A DNA stretch of 64,000 nt from Streptomyces sp. LUP30 (GTDB taxonomy: Bacteria; Actinomycetota; Actinomycetes; Streptomycetales; Streptomycetaceae): positions 62,001 through 126,000 of the forward strand of contig NZ_MJAJ01000015.1 of the NCBI RefSeq assembly GCF_001746365.1. Reading direction: 5' to 3'. The position numbers and the translations under genes were made by a program. The notes under the pieces were generated by a model. The model saw only the letters and a list, made by a program, of their open reading frames with translations. It was not told the origin of the DNA and did no database searches. Below are positions 7,633-16,286 of this stretch, in pieces (position 1 is the stretch's first letter; the number at the start of each line of letters is the position of its first letter).

Positions 7633-9196
7633 CCGTCCCCGAGCGGTCGTCCGCGGCGGGCGGCGGGGCGGGCGATGGGGCGGGTTGCGCGTAGCGTTCG
7701 CGGAGCTTGTACTTGAGGACCTTGCGCAGGGTTTCGTTGCGCGGCAGGGCCTGAACCACCTCCAGCCGCTCCGGCAGTTTGTGGACCGACAGCCCGCCCG
7801 CGCGCAGATACGCGGTCATCGCCGCCAGGGTCAGCGGCTCCGCGGCCGTCGGCGCCCGTTCCACCACCGCGCACACCAGTTCGCCGCGCTCCGCGTCGGG
7901 CAGGCCGATCACCGCCACGTCCCCGACGGCCGGGTGCGCGGCGAGCAGGTCCTCGATCTCCTTCGCGGACACGTTCTCGCCCTTGCGGATGATCACGTCC
8001 TTCAGCCGCCCGGTGAGGACCAGATGGCCGCTGTCGGTCAGGCGTCCGAGGTCGCCGGTGCGCAGGAACCCGTCCGCGTCGAACGCCTCGGCGCTCTGGG
8101 CGGGATCGAGGTACCCCTGGCACACGGCCTCGCCGCGCAACCGCACCTCTCCGTCCACCACGCGTATCTCCATGCCCGCCGGGGGCCGCCCCTCGGTCGT
8201 GGCGAGGTTCTCCGCGGTGTCGTCCGGCGACCCCATGGTGATCATCGGCACCTCGGTCATCCCGTACCCGTGGGTCAGCTGCACGCCCATCTCGCGCACG
8301 ACCGCGTGGTACACCTCCGGCGGCTTGGGGGCTCCGCCGCCGGCGAGCAGCCGCAGCGTGGGGATCACGGGGACGCCCGGCTGCCTGCGCTGCTCGGCGA
8401 GGAACATCGAGTAGAAGGCCGTCGAGCCGCCCGCGACCGTCACGCCGTGCCGGCGGTACCCCTCCAGCGCGTCCGGCAGCGCGAAGTGCTCGAACATCAC
8501 CGCGGGGAAGCCGTACAGCAGCAGCATGACGGTGTAGTCGGGGCCCGCGATGTGGGCGTACGGGAACGCCATCGAGCCGACGTCGTCCGGGGTCAGCCGG
8601 AGCGCGTGGGCGAGGCAGGAGCCGCCCGCGATCAGCGAACGGTCGGTGTGCAGTACGCCCTTGGGGTTCGAGGTGGTTCCCGAGGTCCAGTAGATCCAGC
8701 GCACCGAGCCGCCCTCGGCGGGCGGCGGCGGAAGGACGGCCGGATCCCCCTCCGGCAGGTCGTCGTACGCCTCGAAGACGCCCTTCGCGCCCAGCCGCCG
8801 GGCCATCTCGGTGTGATCGTGGCCCCGCCAGACGCCCGGCACCGCGAAGAACTCCGCCTTCGACTCGCGCAGCGCGAAGCCCACCTCGCGGTCGCGGTAG
8901 AACGGGATGACGGGAGACTGCACGGCCCCCAGCCGGGCCAGGGCGAAGGACAGGACGGCGGTCTCCAGACGGGTGGGCAGCTGCCAGGCGACGACCGTGC
9001 CGGGGCGCACGCCCATGTCGTGCAGCCCGGCCGCGGTCCGCTCGGCCCGCTCGTGCAGCTCGCCGAAGGTCAGGGCGCGCTCCTCCTGGAGGAGGACCCG
9101 GCGGTCGGGGGTGAGGCCGGCGCGGCGGTCGAGCAGTTCCCAGAGCGTGCGGGCGTCGCTCAGCTCATGGGCGGTGGCGGTGGCTGTGTCGTTCAC
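7616..9196 (-). CDS. AMP-forming acyl-CoA ligase
   Basis: 526 residues of the ANL superfamily: activates a carboxylic acid as acyl-AMP, then forms the CoA thioester. Motifs: YWTSGTTSNPKGVLHTD (phosphate-binding loop A3), THGYGMTEVP (A5), RTGDLGRL (A7) and KDVIIRKGENVSAKEIEDLL (A8 hinge). The C-terminal Lys in RNETLRKVLKYKL fits the catalytic A10 lysine. Closest by feel to cyclohexanecarboxylate or medium/long-chain ligases; substrate unknown. Its start is 19 bp from a CTGACG palindrome, placing it in the proposed TetR regulon, divergent from an amidohydrolase operon. Confidence 0.9.
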   Translation of the reverse strand: MNDTATATAHELSDARTLWELLDRRAGLTPDRRVLLQEERALTFGELHERAERTAAGLHDMGVRPGTVVAWQLPTRLETAVLSFALARLGAVQSPVIPFYRDREVGFALRESKAEFFAVPGVWRGHDHTEMARRLGAKGVFEAYDDLPEGDPAVLPPPPAEGGSVRWIYWTSGTTSNPKGVLHTDRSLIAGGSCLAHALRLTPDDVGSMAFPYAHIAGPDYTVMLLLYGFPAVMFEHFALPDALEGYRRHGVTVAGGSTAFYSMFLAEQRRQPGVPVIPTLRLLAGGGAPKPPEVYHAVVREMGVQLTHGYGMTEVPMITMGSPDDTAENLATTEGRPPAGMEIRVVDGEVRLRGEAVCQGYLDPAQSAEAFDADGFLRTGDLGRLTDSGHLVLTGRLKDVIIRKGENVSAKEIEDLLAAHPAVGDVAVIGLPDAERGELVCAVVERAPTAAEPLTLAAMTAYLRAGGLSVHKLPERLEVVQALPRNETLRKVLKYKLRERYAQPAPSPAPPPAADDRSGTATRGR

Positions 9197-9214
9197 GTCG
9201 GCCCCCTGACCTAG

Positions 9215-9229
9215 CTGACGGACAGTCAG
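9215..9229. promoter_or_regulatory. Putative TetR operator A1
   Basis: CTGACGGACAGTCAG: 11 of 12 fixed positions of CTGACGNNNCGTCAG. It lies between the divergent acyl-CoA ligase and amidohydrolase genes, 19 bp from the ligase start. A further CTGAC half-site sits at 9206. Confidence 0.75.
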
Positions 9230-9303
9230 ATTTTCGGCAGAGCGTAGGGCCGGTCGCCTTGTCGGTCCAGGGGTCGCGGACTAGCCTGCTGGGGAAACTG
9301 CAT

Positions 9304-9318
9304 ATGACGGTCCATCAG
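9304..9318. promoter_or_regulatory. Putative TetR operator A2 (degenerate)
   Basis: ATGACGGTCCATCAG: 10 of 12 fixed positions. It is 58 bp before the amidohydrolase ATG, so A1 and A2 could serve the leftward and rightward promoters separately. Confidence 0.45.
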
Positions 9319-9375
9319 ATAGCGCTGCGGACAGCGCTTCGGACGACTGGCGTACCGCCAGGCGGAGGGGAAGCC

Positions 9376-10572
9376 ATGAGCACCGAACTGCCGCGCATCG
9401 TCAGCGTCGACGATCATGTGATCGAGCCCGCGCACCTCTTCGCGACCTGGCTGCCGCGCAAGTACCGGGACCGGGGGCCGCAGCCCCTCACCGCCGGCAT
9501 CGGCGAGCTCGCCTACGTCGCCGGGAAGTACCAGATCACCATGGACCCGGACGGCCCGCCCACCGACTGGTGGATCTACGAGGACCTGAAGTTCCCGTAC
9601 AAGCGCAACATCGCCGCCGTCGGCTTCGACCGCGACGAGATGACCCTGGAGGGGATCACCCGGGAGGAGATGCGCCGCGGATGCTGGGACCCGAAGGCCC
9701 GGCTGGCGGACATGGACCTCAACCACGTCGAGGCCTCGCTGTGCTTCCCGTCCTTCCCCCGCTTCTGCGGCCAGACCTTCGCCGAGGCGCACGACAAGGA
9801 GGTCGCGCTCGCCTGCGTGCGCGCCTACAACGACTGGATGGTCGAGGAGTGGTGCGGCGGCAGCGGCGGCCGACTGATCCCGCTGTGCCTGATCCCCCTG
9901 TGGGACATCGACCTGGCGGTCGCCGAGATCCGGCGCAACGCGGCCCGCGGGGTGCGCGCGGTGACCTTCTCGGAGATCCCGAGCCACCTGGGGCTGCCGT
10001 CGATCCACTCGGGCTACTGGGACCCGTTCTTCGCCGTGTGCGAGGAGACCGGGACCGTCGTCAACATGCACATCGGCTCGTCGTCGCAGATGCCCGCCGC
10101 CTCGCCCGACGCGCCCCCCGCCGTCCAGGCCTCGCTGTCGTTCAACAACGCGATGGCCTCGATGATGGACTACCTCTTCAGCGGAGTCCTGGTGCGCTTC
10201 CCACGCCTCAAGCTGGCCTACTCGGAAGGGCAGATGGGCTGGATCCCCTACGCCCTGGAGCGTGCCGACGACGTCTGGGAGGAGCACCGCGCGTGGGGCG
10301 GCGTACGCGACCTCGTCCCCGACCCGCCGTCGACGTACTACTACCGGCAGATCTTCTGCTGCTTCTTCCGCGACAAGCACGGCGTCGCGTCGCTGGACGC
10401 GGTGGGCCGCGACAACGCGACCTTCGAGACCGACTACCCGCACGTGGACTCGACCTTCCCGCACACCAAGGAGGTCGCCCTCGACCACGTCAAGGGCCTC
10501 GACGACGAGACGGTCTACAAGCTGATGAGGGGCAACGCGATCCGCATGCTCGACCTGGACCTCGACAAGTAG
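9376..10572 (+). CDS. Amidohydrolase-2 family metal-dependent hydrolase
   Basis: 398 residues of the TIM-barrel PF04909 family, which includes hydrolases and non-oxidative decarboxylases of ring acids. The N-terminal metal motif is degenerate in form (SVDDHVIEP); other family blocks are DMDLNHVEASLCFPSFPRF, NMHIGSSSQMP, YSEGQMGWIPYALERAD and ETDYPHVDSTFP with the late His/Asp. I chose ATG 9376, preceded by GGAGGGGAAGCC, over an upstream in-frame codon. It is first in an operon with two acyl-CoA dehydrogenases. A close paralogue lies at 52550-53812. Reaction unknown; hydrolysis or decarboxylation of a CoA-bound or free ring acid is inferred. Confidence 0.88.
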   Translation: MSTELPRIVSVDDHVIEPAHLFATWLPRKYRDRGPQPLTAGIGELAYVAGKYQITMDPDGPPTDWWIYEDLKFPYKRNIAAVGFDRDEMTLEGITREEMRRGCWDPKARLADMDLNHVEASLCFPSFPRFCGQTFAEAHDKEVALACVRAYNDWMVEEWCGGSGGRLIPLCLIPLWDIDLAVAEIRRNAARGVRAVTFSEIPSHLGLPSIHSGYWDPFFAVCEETGTVVNMHIGSSSQMPAASPDAPPAVQASLSFNNAMASMMDYLFSGVLVRFPRLKLAYSEGQMGWIPYALERADDVWEEHRAWGGVRDLVPDPPSTYYYRQIFCCFFRDKHGVASLDAVGRDNATFETDYPHVDSTFPHTKEVALDHVKGLDDETVYKLMRGNAIRMLDLDLDK

Positions 10573-10605
10573 CCGGCGCGGCGACCAAAGCAGGGGATCA
10601 GGACT

Positions 10606-11742
10606 ATGGACCTCTCGGACAGCCCCGAGGACGCGGAGTTCCGGGCCCGGCTGCGCGAGTGGCTCGCCGAGGTGCTGCCGGCGCTCCCGCCGAAACCGTC
10701 CCCGGACGACTGGCCGGGCCGCCGCGCCTACGACCTCGGCTGGCAGCGCACCCTGTACGAGGCCGGGTACGCCGACGTGCACTGGGAGGCCTCGCCCGGC
10801 GTCCGGCTGATCTTCCTGGAGGAGACGGAGAAGGCCGGCGCGCCCTATGTGGGGGCCGGCTTCGTCGGGCTGCTGCACGCGGGGCCGACCATCGCCGCCG
10901 AGGGGACGCCCGAACAGCGGGCCCGCTGGCTGCCTCCCGTGTTGCGCGGCGAGGAGGTCTGGTGCCAGGGCTTCAGCGAGCCCGACGCCGGCTCCGACCT
11001 CGCGGCCCTGCGCACGCGCGCGTGGCGCGACGGCGACGACTACGTGGTGAGCGGGTCCAAGATCTGGACCTCGCACGCGGAGGTCGCCGACTGGTGCGAA
11101 CTCCTGGTCCGCACGGACCCGCAGGCACCGAAGCACCAGGGCATCACCTGGCTGGCCATGCCCATGGACGCCCCGGGCGTCACCGTACGGCCGCTGCGCA
11201 CCCTCGCCGGCTCCACCGAGTTCGCCGAGGTCTTCCTCGACGAGGTGCGGGTGCCGGTCGCCAACCGGGTGGGCGCGGAGAACGACGGCTGGCGGGTGAC
11301 GATGGTGACGCTGTCCTTCGAGCGCGGCACCGCCTTCGTGGGCGAGGTCGTGGCCTGCCGGCGGGTGCTGGGCGAACTGGCCGTACGGGCACGCCGTGAC
11401 GGGCGCTGGGACGACCCGGCGCTGCGCCGGCGGCTGGGCCGCCTCAACGCCGAGTTCCGGGCACTGTGGCGGCTGACGCAGTGGAACGTGAGCGAGGCGG
11501 AGGCCGCCCGCGGCGGGGTGCCCGGCGTCGGGGGCTCGGTGTTCAAACTGAGGTACTCGCAGGCCCGCCAGGAGCTGTACGACACCGCCGCCGAGGTCCT
11601 GGGCGACGCGGCCCTGGACCTCGACCACCCCTGGGTCCGCGACCGGCTGTCCTCGCTGTCCTACACCATCGCGGCCGGCACCTCGCAGATCCAGCGCGAC
11701 ATCGTGGCCGAACGGATCCTCGGACTGCCGAAGGGGAGGTGA
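10606..11742 (+). CDS. Acyl-CoA dehydrogenase, alpha-type subunit
   Basis: 378 residues: an FAD enzyme oxidising acyl-CoA to 2-enoyl-CoA. Motifs: VWCQGFSEPDAGSDLAALRT (first signature), YVVSGSKIWTSHAEVADWC and the C-terminal TIAAGTSQIQRDIVAERILG (second signature, binding FAD of a partner). The next gene, 10 bp downstream, encodes a shorter dehydrogenase lacking the C-terminal signature. Known precedent: actinobacterial steroid-acid dehydrogenases are alpha2-beta2 complexes built from such adjacent genes. I infer the same here, for a bulky or branched acyl-CoA. Confidence 0.9.
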   Translation: MDLSDSPEDAEFRARLREWLAEVLPALPPKPSPDDWPGRRAYDLGWQRTLYEAGYADVHWEASPGVRLIFLEETEKAGAPYVGAGFVGLLHAGPTIAAEGTPEQRARWLPPVLRGEEVWCQGFSEPDAGSDLAALRTRAWRDGDDYVVSGSKIWTSHAEVADWCELLVRTDPQAPKHQGITWLAMPMDAPGVTVRPLRTLAGSTEFAEVFLDEVRVPVANRVGAENDGWRVTMVTLSFERGTAFVGEVVACRRVLGELAVRARRDGRWDDPALRRRLGRLNAEFRALWRLTQWNVSEAEAARGGVPGVGGSVFKLRYSQARQELYDTAAEVLGDAALDLDHPWVRDRLSSLSYTIAAGTSQIQRDIVAERILGLPKGR

Positions 11743-11751
11743 CCGTCCGCC

Positions 11752-12651
11752 ATGCGCTTTCGACCGACGGACGACCAGCGCGCGCTGCGGGACGGCGTAC
11801 GCGGACTGCTGGCGCGCCGGTTCGACCGGGAGGCCCTGCGGGCCGCCGTGGACCGGCCGGGGCGGCTGGACCGGGCGCTGTGGCGCGAGCTGGGCGCCGC
11901 CGGGTTCTTCGCGCTGCGGCTGCCCGAGGCGGAGGGCGGCGTGGGACTGGGGCTGCCCGAGGCGGTGTTGGCGTTCGAGGAGGCGGGCCGGGCCCTGCTC
12001 CCGGGGCCGCTGCTGGCCACGCACCTCGCGGCGGGGCGGGTGCCCGGCGCGGCCGAGGGGGAGACGGTCGTCGCCGCCGTCGACGGCGGCGGGCTGGTGG
12101 AGTGGCTCGCCCAGGCGGACGTCGTGCGCGGCGACGCCGCCGGGGCCGTGCCGCTGAACTGCGTGGACCCGCTCACACCGCTGCACTCCGTCCCGGCGCG
12201 CGGGGCCGCCGATCCCACCGCGGTCCTCCTCACGGCGGCGGAGCAGCTCGGGACCGCCACGCGCGCGTGCGAGCTGGCCGTGCAACACGCCCGGGCGCGT
12301 GAGCAGTTCGGCCGGCCGGTCGGGGCCTTCCAGGCGGTCAAGCATCTGTGCGCGGAGCTGCTGGTGCGGGTCGAGACGGCCCGCGCGGCGGTCTACGCGG
12401 CCGCCGTCACCGCCGACCCGGCCGACATCGCCGCCGCCCGGCTCCTCGCCGACGAGGCCGCCGTGCGCGGCGCGCGCGACTGCCTGCAGGTGCACGGCGG
12501 CATGGGCTTCACCTGGGAGGCGGACGTCCATCTGCTGCTGAAACGCGCCTGGGTGCGCACCCGCCGTGCGGGCGGCGGCACGGAGAGTGAGGAGTTTCTC
12601 GCGCGGGATCTGCTCTCCGGGACGGACGGCGGGCAGGTCTGCCTGCGGTGA
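11752..12651 (+). CDS. Acyl-CoA dehydrogenase, short beta-type subunit
   Basis: 299 residues, about 80 shorter than usual for the family. It keeps the N-terminal helical domain (LRDGVRGLLARRFDREALR), has a reduced middle beta domain, and a C-terminal bundle with EQFGRPVGAFQAVKHLCAEL and LQVHGGMGFTWEADVHLLLKR. It lacks the IQR..ER-LGLP tail of the preceding subunit, as expected of the partner in an alpha2-beta2 enzyme. It is the last gene of the amidohydrolase operon; a non-coding stretch follows. Confidence 0.88.
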   Translation: MRFRPTDDQRALRDGVRGLLARRFDREALRAAVDRPGRLDRALWRELGAAGFFALRLPEAEGGVGLGLPEAVLAFEEAGRALLPGPLLATHLAAGRVPGAAEGETVVAAVDGGGLVEWLAQADVVRGDAAGAVPLNCVDPLTPLHSVPARGAADPTAVLLTAAEQLGTATRACELAVQHARAREQFGRPVGAFQAVKHLCAELLVRVETARAAVYAAAVTADPADIAAARLLADEAAVRGARDCLQVHGGMGFTWEADVHLLLKRAWVRTRRAGGGTESEEFLARDLLSGTDGGQVCLR

Positions 12652-13168
12652 CGGCGGGTTCGGTGCACGGGCGGGCGTGCGGATGTCGCGGATCGTGGCA
12701 GAGCGGGATCACGGAGCGTTGATATCGGGTTGTGTCCGATGCGTGACCCGTCACGGCCCGGAGTCGGCGGGTCGCTCCGGTACCTTCTGTGGGATGCGAG
12801 TGGTTCCGAGCATGAGCCATGCCGGCGGTGCCCCTGGGGCGGTGCCGGATCCGGCGGTGCGCGCCCCCGCTCGCAGGGCGGACGGGCTTTGCGCCCCCGC
12901 CTGTTCGACTCCCCGCAACGAGCGTCGCACAGTATGCCGCACGGGTACTCCTTCGCGATGGAATATGCCCGAAGCGCTTGTTGGGGTGACTGTATGTCAA
13001 CCAAGCTGTCTCCTCAGGGATTCACGTTCCGTCACCCTGCCTCTGGCCGTTGTTCTGGCCATGCAGAAAATGGCTACGATCGTGGCCCCCGTCGTCATGG
13101 TGTCCACGCGGCTCGCGTGGCTCGCGTGGCGCACGGCCATGTGTCCGCCGGTTCGGATGGTGTGAGCG
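12652..13168. other. 517-bp gap upstream of RsbW-like gene
   Basis: Several frames are open but none has the coding bias or homology of a gene. From about 12940 the GC content drops (CTTCGCGATGGAATATGCCC, then GACTGTATGTCAACC), which suits a promoter and leader for the kinase gene at 13169. A short peptide starting at the ATG near 12933 or 12993 cannot be excluded. Confidence 0.5.
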
Positions 13169-13696
13169 GTGCAGGTGCTTCAAGTGCAGCTGGAGATCCG
13201 GCCCGACCCCGCTGAGGTGGGGCGCGCCCGCAGGTGGGCCCGTTCGCGTCTCGCCGGGTCGGGGATAGCGGACGAGGAGCCGCTCGCCGAGACGCTGATC
13301 CTGCTCGTCTCCGAGCTGGTCACCAACGCCGTGGTGCACACCGGTTGTCCGGCGGTGCTGCGGCTCTCCCTGCCGGGTGCGGTGGGCGAGCCGTCCGTCG
13401 TCCGCCTGGAGGTGGCCGACGCCAGCGACCGGGCCCCGGTGCCCCGATGTGCGGGCGACGAGGCGACCGGCGGCCGCGGTCTGGCCCTCGTCGACGGACT
13501 CGCGGACCGCTGGGGCTGGAGCGTCGAGGGCGCGGGCAAGCGCATCTGGTGCGAGCTCGACCGCTGTGCCGCGCCGGGTCGGGCGGAGACCGACCGGGGT
13601 GGTGTCGCCGAGTGCGCGGTCGTCGCCGAACGCGCGGTCGCGGTGCGGACGAAGTCCGCGCCGGCCTACGGAGGCCTCGCCTACGAGGTGGTGTGA
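13169..13696 (+). CDS. RsbW-like ATP-binding regulatory protein
   Basis: 175 residues with a GHKL ATPase fold of the HATPase_c_2 type. Visible boxes: LLVSELVTNAVVHT (N box, with the Mg-binding Asn) and GGRGLALVDGLADRWGW (G box). The 36 residues after CELDR are a variable tail. Family members are anti-sigma kinases that phosphorylate STAS proteins or act in developmental control; Streptomyces has dozens. Possible partner: the STAS protein at 6522-6902, but proximity is weak evidence. No CTGACG palindrome precedes it, so it is probably outside the catabolic regulon although flanked by it. Confidence 0.85.
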   Translation: MQVLQVQLEIRPDPAEVGRARRWARSRLAGSGIADEEPLAETLILLVSELVTNAVVHTGCPAVLRLSLPGAVGEPSVVRLEVADASDRAPVPRCAGDEATGGRGLALVDGLADRWGWSVEGAGKRIWCELDRCAAPGRAETDRGGVAECAVVAERAVAVRTKSAPAYGGLAYEVV

Positions 13697-14216
13697 CGAA
13701 CCGTCGGCGCACGCTCCTGGCTGTGTGCTCACGGCGGCGCACGGTCGCGAAACGCCCGGTGGGGTGCGGTGCACGGATGCGGGAAGCGCTGCCGGTCCTC
13801 GCCCGGTGGGGGGCCGGTGCGCCCGCCCGTGCTTCCGTGCGCGCCCACTGCGAATCGGGCGTAAGTAATAAATCGTCGTCCGGGTGTTGACGTGAGGTGT
13901 CCGTTTGATCACGCTTGTGGGCAGCGATTCGCCGTGAGGGGACGACGAGGGCTTCGGTGACGGAGGCCCTTGCCGAGCGCGGGTCGCGATTCGGCGTCGA
14001 CGGCTTCCTCAGGGCCCTGGGGAGCCGAGGGGGGTACGCCGGAGTCGGATGGCGGTGCGCGGTGCCGTGCTCGGGGCGGGCGGCCGCGCGCCGCCCGCCG
14101 ACGTCTTCCAGGAGCCGGCTTCCGGGGCTCGCTCTTCCCAGGCGCCCCTTTCCGGGACTCCGTGCGGGATTCCCGGGCCCGTTTCCGGGCCCCTCCCCGG
14201 GCTGCCTGCCGAGGGC
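13697..14216. other. 520-bp convergent gap without recognised gene
   Basis: Between the RsbW-like gene and the cyclase gene. It has a low-GC patch (GTAAGTAATAAATC, 13861-13874), a TTGACG hexamer at 13887-13892, and repeated CTTCCGGG/TTTCCGGG blocks at about 14115-14200 that can form hairpins. Open frames here lack homology and I call none. Confidence 0.5.
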
Positions 14217-15143
14217 TCAGAGAACGGCCACGGGAGCCACCGGAGTTCCCGTCCCGCCGACGAACGGCTCGGGCATCGCCGACAGCAGGAAGGCGTAGCG
14301 GCCGGTTTCTCCACAGGCTGTGGACAACTTTTCGAGATTCCAGTTCTGGCCCTGCAGCATTCCCATCTCCACCAGGTGGAGCGCGTGCACGGGCAGCCAC
14401 AGGTCCTCGATCTCCGGCGGGAAGATCTCGAACGTCAGCGTGTCGTCGGCCACGGCGGCCACGTCGCGCGCGTGGAACCACTCGGGCGTGCGGATGGACA
14501 GCCCCGGGGACGGATAGCCGTACCCCTGCTTGTCGCCGCTCAGATAGACCTGGATCTGCCCGGTCCGCACGAGCACCACGTCGCCGGCGCGCACGTGTGT
14601 GCCCGCCAGCTCCTCCGCCGCGTCCAGGTCCTCCGGGGTGACCGCGTGGTCGCCCGCCAGCCGGTCGACGCCATGCGCGCGTGCCACGTCGAGCAGCACC
14701 CCGCGCGAGACGACGTGCCGTGCCTTGTCGATGCCGCTGAACTCCGCTCCCCCGTGCGCCGTGACGGTGGTGGCCGGGCGGCCGTTGTAGAGCTTCCCCG
14801 AGTGCGACACATGGGTCAGCGCGTCCCAGTGGGTGCCGGCCTGGAGGCCCATCGTCACGGCGTCGTCGTTGCACGCCACCGTGCCCGGACCGAAGATCTC
14901 CTGGTTGATCTGCACCATGGCGTGCAGCGGGTTGACCCGGCCCGGGATCAGCCCGGTCTGCACGCCGTCCTCGCGCAGCGGCAGCGCCAGCGGGACGCGG
15001 CGGCCGGTGCGGATCTCGGCGGCCGCGGCGCGGACGACGTCGTCGGTGATCAGGTTCAGCGTGCCGATCTCGTCGGCGGCCCCCCAACGCCCCCAGTTGT
15101 TGACGCGCTTCGCGATGTCGTGGAACTCGACCGGCAGTGTCAT
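14217..15143 (-). CDS. Cyclase-family (kynurenine formamidase-like) hydrolase
   Basis: 308 residues of PF04199. The signature QAGTHWDALTHVSHSGKLY carries the metal ligands of the HxGTHxDxxxH type, though the first His is replaced by Gln-Ala here (usually H-x-G-T-H). Other blocks: GAADEIGTLNLITDDVV and EWFHARDVAAVADDTLTFE. Known members hydrolyse amides or lactones such as N-formylkynurenine or cyclic intermediates. It is divergent from an SDR operon and shares operator B. I infer ring-product hydrolysis in the catabolic pathway; tryptophan catabolism is not supported by neighbours. Confidence 0.85.
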   Translation of the reverse strand: MTLPVEFHDIAKRVNNWGRWGAADEIGTLNLITDDVVRAAAAEIRTGRRVPLALPLREDGVQTGLIPGRVNPLHAMVQINQEIFGPGTVACNDDAVTMGLQAGTHWDALTHVSHSGKLYNGRPATTVTAHGGAEFSGIDKARHVVSRGVLLDVARAHGVDRLAGDHAVTPEDLDAAEELAGTHVRAGDVVLVRTGQIQVYLSGDKQGYGYPSPGLSIRTPEWFHARDVAAVADDTLTFEIFPPEIEDLWLPVHALHLVEMGMLQGQNWNLEKLSTACGETGRYAFLLSAMPEPFVGGTGTPVAPVAVL

Positions 15144-15208
15144 TCCGTGCCTCCCCGGGGCTTGTCCCCGACCGACGGACGGGTCAATCTAGACCTCGAA
15201 TCTCAAAT

Positions 15209-15223
15209 CTAACGGTCCGTCAG
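15209..15223. promoter_or_regulatory. Putative TetR operator B
   Basis: CTAACGGTCCGTCAG: 11 of 12 fixed positions. It sits between the divergent cyclase (start 15143) and SDR (start 15246) genes, 22 bp from the SDR start. Confidence 0.75.
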
Positions 15224-15245
15224 AAACTGTGGGAGGGGTCCGGCC

Positions 15246-16160
15246 GTGGGGAACTTCCTGACCGGCAAGGTCGTCGCCGTCACGGGCGCGGGACGAGGCA
15301 TCGGACGGGCAGTGGCGCTCGCGGCGGCTGCCGAGGGCGCACGGGTCGTCGTCAACGACTACGGCGTCGGTGTGGACGGGGCCGCCCCCACCAGCGAGAT
15401 CGCCGAGGCCGTCGTCAAGGAGATCGAGGCGGCGGGCGGCGAGGCGGTCGCCGTCGCCGACGACATCTCGACGATGGCGGGCGGCCGGCGGGTCGTGGAC
15501 ACGGCCCTGGAGACGTACGGACGGCTCGACGGAGTCGTGTGCGTGGCCGGGATCCTGCGCGAGCGGATGCTGTTCAACATGTCCGAGGAGGAGTGGGACC
15601 CGGTCGTCGCCACCCATCTCAAGGGCACGTTCACGGTGTTCCGGGCCGCGTCGGCGGTGATGCGCGGGCAGCGCTCCGGCACGCTGATCGGCTTCACCAG
15701 CGGCAACCACCAGGGCTCGGTGTCCCAGGCCAACTACAGCGCTGCCAAGGGCGGGATCATCTCGCTCGTGCGCAGCGCCGCGCTGGGCCTGCACAAGTAC
15801 GGGGTCACGGCCAACGCGGTGGCCCCGGTGGCCCGCACGCGGATGTCGGCCGGCGTGCCCATGGAGCTCGCGGAGATGGGCGAGCCGGAGGACGTGGCCG
15901 CGTTCGTGGTCTATCTGCTGTCGGACCGCGCGCGCGAGGCCGCGGTCACCGGGCAGGTGTACACCGTCGCGGGGCCGAAGATCGCCGTGTGGGCACAGCC
16001 GAGGGAACTGCGTTCGGCCCACGCGGAGGGGGGCTCCTGGACCCCGGAGCGGATCGCCGAGGTGCTCCCCGCGACCGTCGGAGTGGATCCGATGCCGATG
16101 CTCGCGCGGCTGGAGGAGATGGCGCGGGCCGCGCGGGAGGGGAACCGGCCCAACGCCTGA
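15246..16160 (+). CDS. SDR-family 3-hydroxyacyl-CoA or alcohol dehydrogenase
   Basis: 304 residues. Cofactor motif TGAGRGIGRAVALAAAAEGA, then an active site with Tyr-x3-Lys in NYSAAKGGI and a preceding Thr-Ser (GFTSGNHQGS). A long insertion after the first strand (VNDYGVGVDGAAPTSEIAEA) is typical of the MaoC/SDR hydroxyacyl-CoA dehydrogenase group. The C-terminal 50 residues extend past the standard SDR core. It heads an operon with an acyl-CoA dehydrogenase and a zinc alcohol dehydrogenase. Probable role: oxidation of a hydroxyacyl-CoA. Confidence 0.88.
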   Translation: MGNFLTGKVVAVTGAGRGIGRAVALAAAAEGARVVVNDYGVGVDGAAPTSEIAEAVVKEIEAAGGEAVAVADDISTMAGGRRVVDTALETYGRLDGVVCVAGILRERMLFNMSEEEWDPVVATHLKGTFTVFRAASAVMRGQRSGTLIGFTSGNHQGSVSQANYSAAKGGIISLVRSAALGLHKYGVTANAVAPVARTRMSAGVPMELAEMGEPEDVAAFVVYLLSDRAREAAVTGQVYTVAGPKIAVWAQPRELRSAHAEGGSWTPERIAEVLPATVGVDPMPMLARLEEMARAAREGNRPNA

Positions 16161-16286
16161 GCGTGCTTCCCGCGGTCTTCGCGGTGCCGGTCGTCCGTGG
16201 CCGGTCGCGCCCACGCGGGGAGCCGCACATCGATGCGGTCCCGCCCCCCCCGGGGGGTGTCGGTCGCCCTGTCCAAGGAGGGGAAC

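Noticed and set aside
12566..13165. 199-codon frame covering the gap before the RsbW-like gene
   Set aside because: No homology, atypical composition, and it overlaps the dehydrogenase end; a promoter region is a better reading.
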